From Spirochaetota bacterium (GTDB taxonomy: Bacteria > Spirochaetota > Spirochaetia > Treponematales > Rectinemataceae): 36,194 nucleotides of DNA. The notes under the pieces are model-generated. The model ran no database searches. It saw only the letters and a program-made list of their open reading frames with translations, and had not been told where the DNA came from. Of the stretch, positions 1-6,879 are shown piece after piece; the stretch's first letter is position 1, and the number at the start of each line of letters is the position of its first letter. A program made the translations under genes and the position numbers. The stretch covers positions 1-36,194 of the forward strand of contig JAKLFE010000044.1 in assembly GCA_022711355.1 (NCBI GenBank). The letters run 5' to 3'.

Positions 1-2
1 TT

Positions 3-491
3 CAGCTGTGGACCGACGAGAAGCTCGAGTACCGCCGGGCCCTCGATGCCCGTCCTTTGTTCGCTGCCCTCGAGGCGGCGGGTCGATTCCGGCATCGGCG
101 GGTCTCGTCGCGGGCTGCTCGGACGAGAGCCAATCCCCTGTACCCGGTGAACTACTTCGACCGGGAGCTGCGCAAGGATCTGCACGAGCATGTGCGGGAG
201 ACGGTCTGCTTCGGGAGGAACGTGAACCACCAGAGCGAACGGCTTGTCCTGTACCTGTTCGGGCACAACTACGGTAAGCCCTTCAGGATCGCCGGCGAGC
301 GTCGGAGCCACGCCGAGGTGGCGGGCTACGACGCTATCGCGATCGGGGCTGAGCTTAAGCGGATCTGGACGCGGCGGTCGTTCCTGAGCCTTGAGGAGCT
401 GACGGAGGATCAGCGGGACATCTGGCTCCGGCTGCGCCGGACGCCTTTGAAGGAGGGGAAGCAGTACCTCCCGAAGTACGCGGCGGCTTGA
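3..491 (+). CDS. Transposase-like protein, 3' part (runs off left edge)
   Basis: The reading frame is open from base 3 to the TAA-free left edge and stops at 489-491, so only the C-terminal ~162 residues are present. A TTG at 57 could be read as a start, but the frame continues upstream without a stop, so I treat the gene as truncated by the window. The sequence contains the run NPLYPVNYFDRELRKDL, followed by HVRETVCFGRNVN, SERLVLYLFGHNY and KPFRI. From memory this is the C-terminal pattern of DDE-type transposases found in spirochaetes and other anaerobes, where an Arg/Glu-rich helix carries the last acidic catalytic residue. Its codon use is less extreme than that of the genes to the right (more CGG, TTG and CTG mixture), which would fit a mobile gene. 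The family is not certain, and whether the upstream part is intact cannot be seen. Confidence 0.5.
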   Translation, partial: QLWTDEKLEYRRALDARPLFAALEAAGRFRHRRVSSRAARTRANPLYPVNYFDRELRKDLHEHVRETVCFGRNVNHQSERLVLYLFGHNYGKPFRIAGERRSHAEVAGYDAIAIGAELKRIWTRRSFLSLEELTEDQRDIWLRLRRTPLKEGKQYLPKYAAA

Positions 492-601
492 GCGGGGCAG
501 TAGGGCAGAGATGTCTCACTCATCCGTGAACAGGAGCAAGGCTGGCTTCTAGCAGGACCGCTTGCTGGCAGCAGAGGATAGCGCTTTCACTCCCGGTGCC
601 C

Positions 602-706
602 GATGGGAAGGGTGGGGCGCGGGGCAGCGCGACGAGAATCGCGATCTAGTGAGCGATTCTCGTCGCGCTGAACCTTCCGAAGGTTCCCCTCCCCGCATCA
701 CCCATC
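602..706. repeat. Nested palindromic element
   Basis: The gap between the transposase-like gene and the C69 dipeptidase gene holds several dyads. A perfect 18-bp inverted repeat has arms at 625-642 and 653-670 and a 10-nt loop. Immediately next to it is a perfect 8-bp dyad, GAACCTTC at 670-677 and GAAGGTTC at 679-686, around one base. Outside them GATGGG (602-607) pairs with CCCATC (701-706), GGTG (611-614) with CACC (699-702), and GGGG (621-624) with CCCC (686-689). The whole could fold into one long branched hairpin. There is no T-tract on either strand. It could be a terminator for the minus-strand operon or a small palindromic mobile repeat. Confidence 0.6.
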
Positions 707-732
707 ATGCACTACAAGGTTCGAGGCAGTTA

Positions 733-2358
733 CTACTTTTTCTGGATGGGGCCGTAGCCGACTGCCTTGAGCCACTCCTCAGGATAGCCGATCTTCTCGC
801 CCGCCTTCTTGACGTTGCGGTAGCCGTCGTTGTACTCGGCGATCAGCTGCTCGCCGAACTTCCACCAGCCCTGGACGATGCCGTTGCCGGTGTCGACGGA
901 GTACTTGGTGAGGTAGGCGACGGCGAGGGCCTTGTCCTTGGCGTAGAGCTCGGCGGCGGCCTTCTCGACGACGGGCTGCAGGGCGAACTCCTCGGCCTCG
1001 ATCGCGGTGTAGCGGGCCTTGATGTCCTGGCTCATGAGGTCGTAGCGGAGGTTGGAGATGTTCTGTACGAAGGCGAAGGCCCAGGAGGCGGAGTTCCGGT
1101 CGAACTCGCCGCGGTAGCCGATGTCGTAGCCGGCCGGGAGGGCGGTGTTGCCGCAGTAGAGGGGAACGTAGCAGGTGGCGTGGGGGGCGTCCCAGCCCCA
1201 CCAGACCACGCCGCCCACGGCGTCGGGGAGCCAGGAGCGGGACTGGCTGATCCAGCTGTACTCGGCGCGGTAGATGGAGAGGGCGCGTTCCCAGGTCCCG
1301 TTGTTGAAGCCCTGGGTGGCGAAGCGGTCGGGGCTCCCGAAGGGGCCGGCCGCGAGGCCCTTGGTGAGGTCGAACTCGGTGCCCTCGTAGTGGTCGCGGA
1401 AGACGCGGGTGATGTCGGCGACCGAGACCTTCTTGTCCGGCTTCACGGAGAAGGGGAAGGCGCGGGTCCAGGGGTCGAGCTTGAGGGAGGGGGCCAGGAG
1501 GGAGAGGGCCCGCCACTCGCGGCGCTGGCTGTAGAAGCTGCCGTTGTCGGGGCAGTAGGCGTCGCGGAAGGAGAAGGCCTTCTTGCCGTCCCACCAGCCC
1601 TTCTCCTTGGCCAGGCTCGTGACGTTGGGCGAGGCCATGAAGTAGTCGGCCTTCTTGAGGTCGATCTCGCCGATGCGGGCGCGGTTGGCGCTCACGCCGA
1701 TCTCGCCGTCGGGCACGCGCTGGGCCGCCCAGACGCCGGACTTGGCGAGGGGGGTGGCGCCGTAGACCTCGAAGAACCAGACCTCGTTGGGGTCGGCCAC
1801 GGTGAGGCACTCGCCGCCGTCGCAGTAGCCGTAGGTGTTCACCAGCTCGCCCATGAGCTTGACGGCCTCGCGGGCGGTCTTGCAGCGCTCGGCGGCGACG
1901 TGGGAAAGCTCGACGATGTCGAACATGCCCTCGGGGTCGCGGAGCTCGGGGCGCTCGCCGACCCAGATGGTGGTCTCGCCGAAGCTGAGCTGGTGCTCGT
2001 TCTGCACGCCGTAGATGGCGCTCGTGTAGGCGTAGGTGTGGGCGGCCTGGGGGATCTCGCCCTTGTAGGTCAGGGGCTCGAACTGGGGATCCTTGGGGGA
2101 GCGCAGGGTGGAGTTCCAGTAGACCTTGCGCATCTCCCCGGCCTTGTAGTCTGCGGCCGGCACGATCTTGATCACCGGCTCCTCGATGCCGCCGTCGCCG
2201 GTCTGCGAGGTCATCACCGAGCCGTCGACCGAGGCGCCCTTGCTCACCGCGATCGAGGTGCAGGCGAAGGCGACGCCGTAGCCGGCCAGGGCCAGGGCGG
2301 CGAGCAGGGCCGCGAGGGCTACGCCCCGCTTGCCCATCTTCATCCTTGTCCGCTTCAT
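733..2358 (-). CDS. Secreted C69-family dipeptidase
   Basis: This 541-residue protein belongs to peptidase family C69 (formerly U34; PepD/DipA-like dipeptidases), N-terminal-nucleophile hydrolases that cleave dipeptides. Residues 1-32 form a Sec signal peptide: Lys/Arg-rich start, a long Ala/Leu core, then GVAFA. The next residue, Cys33 in CTSIAVSKGASVDGSVM, is the typical family nucleophile, exposed when the leader is removed. The length is usual for the secreted C69 branch. The ATG at 2358 has the Shine-Dalgarno AAAGGAGA six bases upstream. It is the last gene of a five-gene minus-strand operon, 74 bases after the M14 deacylase gene. This suggests that it finishes the breakdown of a peptide-like substrate in the periplasm. 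The substrate cannot be read from the sequence. Confidence 0.9.
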   Translation of the reverse strand: MKRTRMKMGKRGVALAALLAALALAGYGVAFACTSIAVSKGASVDGSVMTSQTGDGGIEEPVIKIVPAADYKAGEMRKVYWNSTLRSPKDPQFEPLTYKGEIPQAAHTYAYTSAIYGVQNEHQLSFGETTIWVGERPELRDPEGMFDIVELSHVAAERCKTAREAVKLMGELVNTYGYCDGGECLTVADPNEVWFFEVYGATPLAKSGVWAAQRVPDGEIGVSANRARIGEIDLKKADYFMASPNVTSLAKEKGWWDGKKAFSFRDAYCPDNGSFYSQRREWRALSLLAPSLKLDPWTRAFPFSVKPDKKVSVADITRVFRDHYEGTEFDLTKGLAAGPFGSPDRFATQGFNNGTWERALSIYRAEYSWISQSRSWLPDAVGGVVWWGWDAPHATCYVPLYCGNTALPAGYDIGYRGEFDRNSASWAFAFVQNISNLRYDLMSQDIKARYTAIEAEEFALQPVVEKAAAELYAKDKALAVAYLTKYSVDTGNGIVQGWWKFGEQLIAEYNDGYRNVKKAGEKIGYPEEWLKAVGYGPIQKK

Positions 2359-2432
2359 CTTGTCTCCTTTCGTATGATTCCAGGCCCGGGCTCGGCTCGC
2401 TCAAGGGCGGGCCCGCCCGGGGCCTTTCCGGC

Positions 2433-3590
2433 TCATTCCAGGACGACCGATCCCTCCGGCGCGGCGGCGGGGTCCCGGAAGTAGGGACCCAGGCCGTTCG
2501 CGACGAACTCCGCGTAGCCCGGGCAGGAGAAGGCGACGATCCGCTCGGGATTGAACAGGCTCCACTGGGCGGCGAGCTGCCGGGAGACGCTGATGTGCCT
2601 CCCGGCCCGCTCCTCCATGGACTTGCCCTTCTCGTCGTAGTCCGTGAACAGGAGCCCCCGCCGGGCCGCGGCGAGGAGGAACTCGTCCTTCCCGTCGAGC
2701 TCGAGGGCCTCGGTCTTGGGCCCCGTGGGCTGGTCGAGGAAGGGGTCGGGCGACTCGAGGAGGAAGGGCACGGCCTCGGAGTGGTCGGCTATCTCGCGGT
2801 GCGAGACCCCGCGGAACTTGGCCGGCGAGGGCTCGACGTGGACCTCGAACTCGGTCGCCGTGAGGTCGAGGGCCGCGAGCTGGGCTATCGAGGCGCCCTG
2901 GTCGGGGGCGACGATGCAGTTGGTGACCGGGTAGAGGAGCTCGGCCCCGTGGGTGTCCACGACGAAGTCCACCTTCTCGCGGCGGATGAGCTCCATGGCC
3001 GCGGCGCCGATCCGCTCGGCCAAGGCCCCGTCCGCGCGGCCCGGCCAGGTGCGGTTGACGTTGCGCATGTCGACGTTGGAGAGCATCTGCCGGCTCGGAT
3101 AGTGGACGTAAACCTCGGGATCGGGCCACTGGTCGAGGGGGTTCGCGAGGCGGTCGCCCATGCGGAACTTCTGCTCGCCCCAGCCCGTCTTGATCGAGAT
3201 GAACTGGGGATAGGCCCCCATGGGCTGGGTGGCCGTGGAGCCCGAGCGGTTGTAGTGGGGGATGACGATGAGCTTCCCCGCCTCGGGCAGGGCCTGCTCG
3301 ACGAGGACGAAGGCGGCGACGATGCTCGAGGGCTCGTTCGGGTGGGTCCCGCCCAGGATGAGGGCGGTCCCGCCGGGCTTGCCCGAGTCCAGGAAGTAGA
3401 GGTTCGTGTCGCCCCAGCTCCCCTTCAGCGCGGGCAGGTAGTCGGAGAGCCGCCCGGTCCCGGTGACGCCGGGGCCCTTGACCAGGCTCTCCTTGTAGGT
3501 CCTGAGCCCGCGCATCTCGAGGCCGCCCCCGACGAGGCAGGCGAGGAAGAGGCAGGCGGCGAGGATCTTGGCGAATATCAGGCGCGTCAT
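2433..3590 (-). CDS. Membrane-anchored M14 zinc deacylase (succinylglutamate desuccinylase/aspartoacylase-like)
   Basis: This 385-residue protein carries the zinc site of the AstE/AspA branch of M14 metallocarboxypeptidases. GTHPNEPS gives His83 and Glu86, and DTHGAE gives His214. The substrate-binding segment VDMRNVNRTWPG (about 174-184) matches the Asn-Arg motif of this fold. Family members remove acyl or aminoacyl groups from amino acids. Residues 5-24 form a hydrophobic segment (LIFAKILAACLFLACLVGGG) with no clear cleavage site, so the enzyme is probably held on the outer face of the cytoplasmic membrane. The N-terminal anchor is unusual, because classical AstE and aspartoacylase are cytoplasmic. 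The gene lies 12 bases after the 51-residue membrane protein gene and before the C69 dipeptidase gene. This context suggests an N-acyl amino acid or gamma-linked peptide substrate. Confidence 0.82.
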   Translation of the reverse strand: MTRLIFAKILAACLFLACLVGGGLEMRGLRTYKESLVKGPGVTGTGRLSDYLPALKGSWGDTNLYFLDSGKPGGTALILGGTHPNEPSSIVAAFVLVEQALPEAGKLIVIPHYNRSGSTATQPMGAYPQFISIKTGWGEQKFRMGDRLANPLDQWPDPEVYVHYPSRQMLSNVDMRNVNRTWPGRADGALAERIGAAAMELIRREKVDFVVDTHGAELLYPVTNCIVAPDQGASIAQLAALDLTATEFEVHVEPSPAKFRGVSHREIADHSEAVPFLLESPDPFLDQPTGPKTEALELDGKDEFLLAAARRGLLFTDYDEKGKSMEERAGRHISVSRQLAAQWSLFNPERIVAFSCPGYAEFVANGLGPYFRDPAAAPEGSVVLE

Positions 3591-3602
3591 TTCTCGGGCC
3601 CC

Positions 3603-3758
3603 CTATTTCAGGCGCAGGACGCGCAGCACGAAGGGCAGGAGGACCACGAGCTGGAGCGCGGCCTTCTGCCAATCCCTGGTCCTCGCGAAGCCGAGGGCCA
3701 GGAAGGCGGCGATGTAGACGCACAGGGCGTAGTACAGCAGGGTTATCACCGAAGCCAC
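3603..3758 (-). CDS. Small 51-residue membrane protein in the peptidase/transport operon
   Basis: This short gene starts at GTG 3758, with AGAGG four to eight bases upstream and an in-frame TGA two codons before the start. It ends at TAG 3605-3603. The product starts VASVITLLYYALCVYIAAFL, continues ALGFARTRDWQKAALQLVV and ends LRVLRLK. It has one clear membrane helix (about 3-23), a short polar loop with RTRDWQK, and a second hydrophobic stretch (about 33-45) ending in basic residues. It sits between the permease and deacylase genes with tight spacing. It is too short to be a DctQ subunit (about 160 residues, four helices), although its place next to a DctM-like permease recalls one. I recognise no family. 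It may be an accessory subunit of the permease. Confidence 0.7.
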   Translation of the reverse strand: MASVITLLYYALCVYIAAFLALGFARTRDWQKAALQLVVLLPFVLRVLRLK

Positions 3759-3798
3759 GTTTCACCTCTCGCTTTTCGCGCGTTGTACGGCATCATGA

Positions 3799-5082
3799 CT
3801 AGAGCACCAGGGCGCCGAGCTGCTTGCTGAAGACGACCATGAGGGTCCCGGTCAGCGTGATGACGAGCCAGGGCAGCCAGCAGCTCTTGACGAAGGACCA
3901 GTACCTGCCGGCGTAGCCCGTCGACTGGACGGTGAGGCGGCCTATGAGGGCGGTAGGCGGCAGGGCGTCGCCGAGCATCCACAAAAGGCTCAGGCCCGAG
4001 AGGGCGGGCACGGGATTCAGGCCGATCGAGTTGAGGGTCCAGATCAGGGGGATGCCGAAGACCGCGGCCCCGCCGAAGGTCAGGATCCCCTCGGAGAGGG
4101 GCATCGCGACCGGGAGGAGGAGGAAGATCGCGACCGTCGGCAGGGAGATGATCGAGAGGGACAGAAGGCCCCGCACTCCGTTGAGGGTCATGACCTGGAG
4201 GAGGATGCCGACGATGATGCAGGTCCCCAGGAGGGGCAGGAGCTGGTCCATCGTCTCCCGCGAGAGCCGCAGGATGTCGATCTTGCGCGGGCTCAGGGCC
4301 CAGGCCAGGAAGCCCGAGGCGGCGAAGCCGATGGGCAGGCCGAGGGTCGGCAGGGCGAAGGGCCAGATCCGCGGCACCGCGATGAAGGCGGCCAGGAGGA
4401 GGAAGGGCGCGCCGACGCGCCATGCCCGCATCCCGGCCGGCGGCTCGGGCATGGTGGCGAGGACCGAGCCGAGGTCCCGGGCCTCGCCGCGCATGCCGTA
4501 GTAGAAGGTCACGAAGAGGCCGAGGGCCAGCACGGGAATGCCGAGGGGGAGCTCGAAGCCGACGTAGGGGATGGCGGTCCCCGCGGTCGTGATCATGGCC
4601 CAGATGTTGACCGGCGGCGCGACGGCGGAGAGCCCCGCGAGGAGGAAGACCATCGCCGCCACGTGCTCGTCCTTGAGCCCGAGGCCCCGCAGGACGAGGG
4701 CGACGGTGCCGCCCACGACGAGGACCGATACCGAGCCCGCCCCGGTGAGGGCCCCGGGGATCAGCATGAGGAGCATGAGGATCACCAGGAGGACGGCGCG
4801 CCGCTTGTGGAAGCGGATGAAGACCTTGCGGACGAGGTAGTCGATGCCGCCCGCCTCCTTCACGACGTTCATGAAGAGGGTCGCGGTCACGAAGATGAGG
4901 CAGATGTCGAGGTAGGCCACCGAGCCCTCGGCGAGGTGCCGCAGGGGGATCCCCTGGCCGGCGGCCAGGGCCCCGACGAGGGCCATGGCGAGGATCGAGA
5001 GCTCGGTCGAGAGCTTCGCGAGCTTGGCGAGGGCGAAGGCCGCCGCCATGGCCGCGAGCAGTATGGCTACGTGGGTGAACAA
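3799..5082 (-). CDS. DctM-like / ion-transporter superfamily permease
   Basis: This 427-residue protein is almost entirely hydrophobic, with about ten to twelve membrane helices. It has repeated Gly/Pro motifs of the ion transporter superfamily: IPGALTGAGSVSVLVVGG near residues 108-125, VAPPVNIWAMITTAG near 153-167, and a symmetry-related segment in the second half (SEGILTFGGAAVFGIPLIW). This arrangement matches the large DctM subunit of TRAP transporters and related anion permeases, which import carboxylates with sodium or protons. No DctP binding protein or normal DctQ lies beside it. Instead the gene follows that of a secreted DUF6305-type protein by 12 bases. Either the permease works alone, or DUF6305 and the 51-residue protein replace the usual partners. 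The substrate is probably a carboxylate or acylated amino acid, judged from the downstream hydrolases. Confidence 0.8.
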   Translation of the reverse strand: MFTHVAILLAAMAAAFALAKLAKLSTELSILAMALVGALAAGQGIPLRHLAEGSVAYLDICLIFVTATLFMNVVKEAGGIDYLVRKVFIRFHKRRAVLLVILMLLMLIPGALTGAGSVSVLVVGGTVALVLRGLGLKDEHVAAMVFLLAGLSAVAPPVNIWAMITTAGTAIPYVGFELPLGIPVLALGLFVTFYYGMRGEARDLGSVLATMPEPPAGMRAWRVGAPFLLLAAFIAVPRIWPFALPTLGLPIGFAASGFLAWALSPRKIDILRLSRETMDQLLPLLGTCIIVGILLQVMTLNGVRGLLSLSIISLPTVAIFLLLPVAMPLSEGILTFGGAAVFGIPLIWTLNSIGLNPVPALSGLSLLWMLGDALPPTALIGRLTVQSTGYAGRYWSFVKSCWLPWLVITLTGTLMVVFSKQLGALVL

Positions 5083-5094
5083 GGCGCGCCCCTC

Positions 5095-5742
5095 CTACTT
5101 GAACATCTTCTGGAGGATGGCGGTCAGCTCGGTGGACTGCTTGATGACCGAGAGCGGGGCCCCGCTCTTCTTGGCGATCGCGTCGAAGCGTCCGTCGAAG
5201 TTCCCGTCGGCGGTCACGATGACGTAGTCCGCGCTCGGCACGATCGCGTCGATGATGAGCTCGTTGTCGCTGCCGGGCTTGCCGCGGCGCGACTTGCCCT
5301 CGGCGTGGACCGCGACCACCATGATCTTGTTCTTCTTGCAGTAGTCGACGAGCTTCTTGACCCGGGCGATCTCGGTGTCGATGGAGAGGCCCGAGGCGCC
5401 CATGCCCTTGAGGCTCGCGCCCACGGCGAAGATGACGGTCTTGTAGGGCGTGCCCTTCGCGGCCCCGGACTTGGACACGAGGTGGAAGCCCTCGCCGGTC
5501 TTGAAGTCGCCCAGGCCGACGCCGGCGGCGAGCTGCTCGGCCGTGGGCACGTCGCAGTAGTCGTAAGCCAGTCCGCTCCGGTCGCAGAGGGCGTTGACGA
5601 TGACGGCGCCCGAGCTCTGGCCCGCCGAGGTGCTGAGCATGGGCAGGGAGGCCTTGGGCGGCTCCTGGGCCCCCGCGGCGCCGAGCCCATAGGCGAGCAA
5701 GCAGAGGAACGCGGAAAAAACCTTCAGCTTGGCTTGTTTCAT
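5095..5742 (-). CDS. Secreted DUF6305-type protein, first gene of the operon
   Basis: This 215-residue protein has a signal peptide with probable cleavage after GAAGA (residue 25). The mature part begins LPMLSTSAGQSSGAVIVNAL. It continues through a Rossmann-like pattern with KTVIFAVGASLKGMGASG, a helix with Asp/Glu (IDTEIARVKKLVDYC), IMVVAVHAEGKSRRG and SADYVIVTADGNFDG. I recognise this as the DUF6305 family, a group of unknown function common in Clostridia and spirochaetes. The start ATG 5742 is preceded by AAAGGAAAGGAAGA. A periplasmic single-domain protein encoded directly upstream of a permease suggests a substrate-binding or sensing role, but that is inference from position. It carries no lipobox, so it should be soluble after cleavage. 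Confidence 0.75.
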   Translation of the reverse strand: MKQAKLKVFSAFLCLLAYGLGAAGAQEPPKASLPMLSTSAGQSSGAVIVNALCDRSGLAYDYCDVPTAEQLAAGVGLGDFKTGEGFHLVSKSGAAKGTPYKTVIFAVGASLKGMGASGLSIDTEIARVKKLVDYCKKNKIMVVAVHAEGKSRRGKPGSDNELIIDAIVPSADYVIVTADGNFDGRFDAIAKKSGAPLSVIKQSTELTAILQKMFK

Positions 5743-5779
5743 CTTCTTCCTTTCCTTTCATCGAAACCACGAAGCGCAA

Positions 5780-6110
5780 TAGGGATATATGTGCTTATAT
5801 CAGATAACTTTATGGGACTGCGGCGCCGATTTTCCCCTAAACTGATCCATTCCCCCCGAACTGGGAAGAGGCTAGATCAATGAATCCATACACTGTATCG
5901 ATTGACGCGGGGGATTATCTATCGGCTTTTAATCGACGAGCAAAAAAAGCGCGTAGCTTTTGCATATTTTTACAGCCACACGGTATCGATATGTACTACG
6001 GGCGTTAAGCATTTTGAAACGATGTTTCTATATATGAAATTTATGACATTTTGAGGAGCTGCGCGCTGGGCCTGCGCCGCCTCGCCGCGCCGTCTCGGAA
6101 CAGGCCCGGG
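5780..6110. other. AT-rich leader region of the DUF6305-permease-peptidase operon
   Basis: About 330 bases without a gene, far richer in A and T than the surrounding sequence. It must carry the promoter of the minus-strand operon. Several -10-like boxes occur on the minus strand (GATAAT near 5925, TATAAG near 5797), but none has a convincing -35 box at 17-18 bases, so I do not fix a promoter. A short dyad, AAAAGC and GCTTTT around GCGTA, lies at about 5944-5960. The motif TATCGAT occurs twice (near 5896 and 5984). I see no RNA gene or small ORF that I can support. Confidence 0.4.
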
Positions 6111-6115
6111 GGCGA

Positions 6116-6137
6116 AAACAGGGGCGGCGCCCTGTTT
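6116..6137 (-). terminator. Rho-independent terminator after tcdA
   Basis: Read on the minus strand, AAACAGGG, a 6-nt loop and CCCTGTTT form a perfect 8-bp stem that ends in TTTT. It starts two bases after the tcdA stop codon. This is the only hairpin in the window followed by a T-run of that length. Confidence 0.7.
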
Positions 6138-6138
6138 C

Positions 6139-6879
6139 CTAGGATCCCTTCCCGACCGGGATCCCGAGGATGCCCCGCACGACGACCGAAGCCGCGATGA
6201 GCCCGGCGGCGGCGGGGACGAAGGGCAGGGAGCCCGGCACCGAGCGGCGCCCCCCGCCGTAGGGTCCGGGGGCGCTCCCGGCGCGGGAGCCCGCGGGGGC
6301 CGCTTCCGCGGAGTAGACGACCTGCAGGGACTCGACGCCGCGCCGGCGCAGCTCGCGCCGCAGAACCCGCGCGAGGGGGCAGCCCGAGGTCTCGGAGATG
6401 TCGGCGACCAGGAGCCGGGTCGGGTCGAGCTTGGCCCCCGTGCCCATCGCGCTGAGGATGGGGATGCCGAGCTCCCGCGCGCGCAGGATCAGGGCGAGCT
6501 TGGCGGAGACGGCGTCGATGGCGTCCACCGCGTAGGCGAGGCCGGGGGGCAGGAGCTCCTCGGCCGAATCGGGGCCGAAGCGCTCGCGGCGCGCCTCGAC
6601 CTCGGCGGCGGGATTGACGGCGAGGATGCGCTCGGCCATGACCTCGACCTTGGGCCTGCCCAGGGTTTCGCGCGACGCGACGAGCTGGCGGTTCAGGTTC
6701 GACTCGGCCACCTCGTCGTCGTCGACCAGGAGGAAGCGGCCGATCCCGGCGCGGGCCAGGGCCTCGGCGGCCCAGGAGCCCACCCCGCCCAGGCCTATCA
6801 CGGCCACGCGGCTCGCGGCGAGCTTGGCCAGGCCCTCCTCCCCCACGAGGAGGGCGGAGCGGGAGAAGGCCTCAGCCAT
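6139..6879 (-). CDS. tcdA: tRNA threonylcarbamoyladenosine dehydratase (TcdA/CsdL type)
   Basis: The 246-residue product is an E1-like ATP-dependent enzyme. TcdA adenylates and dehydrates t6A37 in tRNA to the cyclic form. VAVIGLGGVGSW (25-36) is the nucleotide-binding loop, followed by LVDDDEVAESNLNRQL (51-66) with the acidic and Asn-Arg residues that hold ATP. SGCPLARVLRRELRRRGV and the ending GSLPFVPAAAGL are typical of the TcdA branch rather than ThiF or MoeB. The start is ATG 6879. It overlaps the stop of the upstream gene in ATGGCTGA, which indicates coupled translation; a longer frame up to 6963 gives an Arg/Pro-rich extension unlike the family. The gene closes a minus-strand cluster and is followed by a terminator. 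Confidence 0.88.
   Translation of the reverse strand: MAEAFSRSALLVGEEGLAKLAASRVAVIGLGGVGSWAAEALARAGIGRFLLVDDDEVAESNLNRQLVASRETLGRPKVEVMAERILAVNPAAEVEARRERFGPDSAEELLPPGLAYAVDAIDAVSAKLALILRARELGIPILSAMGTGAKLDPTRLLVADISETSGCPLARVLRRELRRRGVESLQVVYSAEAAPAGSRAGSAPGPYGGGRRSVPGSLPFVPAAAGLIAASVVVRGILGIPVGKGS

Noticed and set aside
625..686. Integron attC site
   Set aside because: No RYYYAAC/GTTRRRY core pair with proper spacing and no integrase; the symmetry is perfect, unlike attC.
562..2484. Open frame of 640 codons opposite the C69 dipeptidase gene
   Set aside because: Composition is Val/Leu/Gly/Glu-repeat without domains; the minus strand codes for a dipeptidase with signal peptide and nucleophile.
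5095..5742. DUF6305-type protein as a DctP solute receptor
   Set aside because: It is too short (215 residues against about 330) and has no DctP motifs; binding remains only a guess from position.
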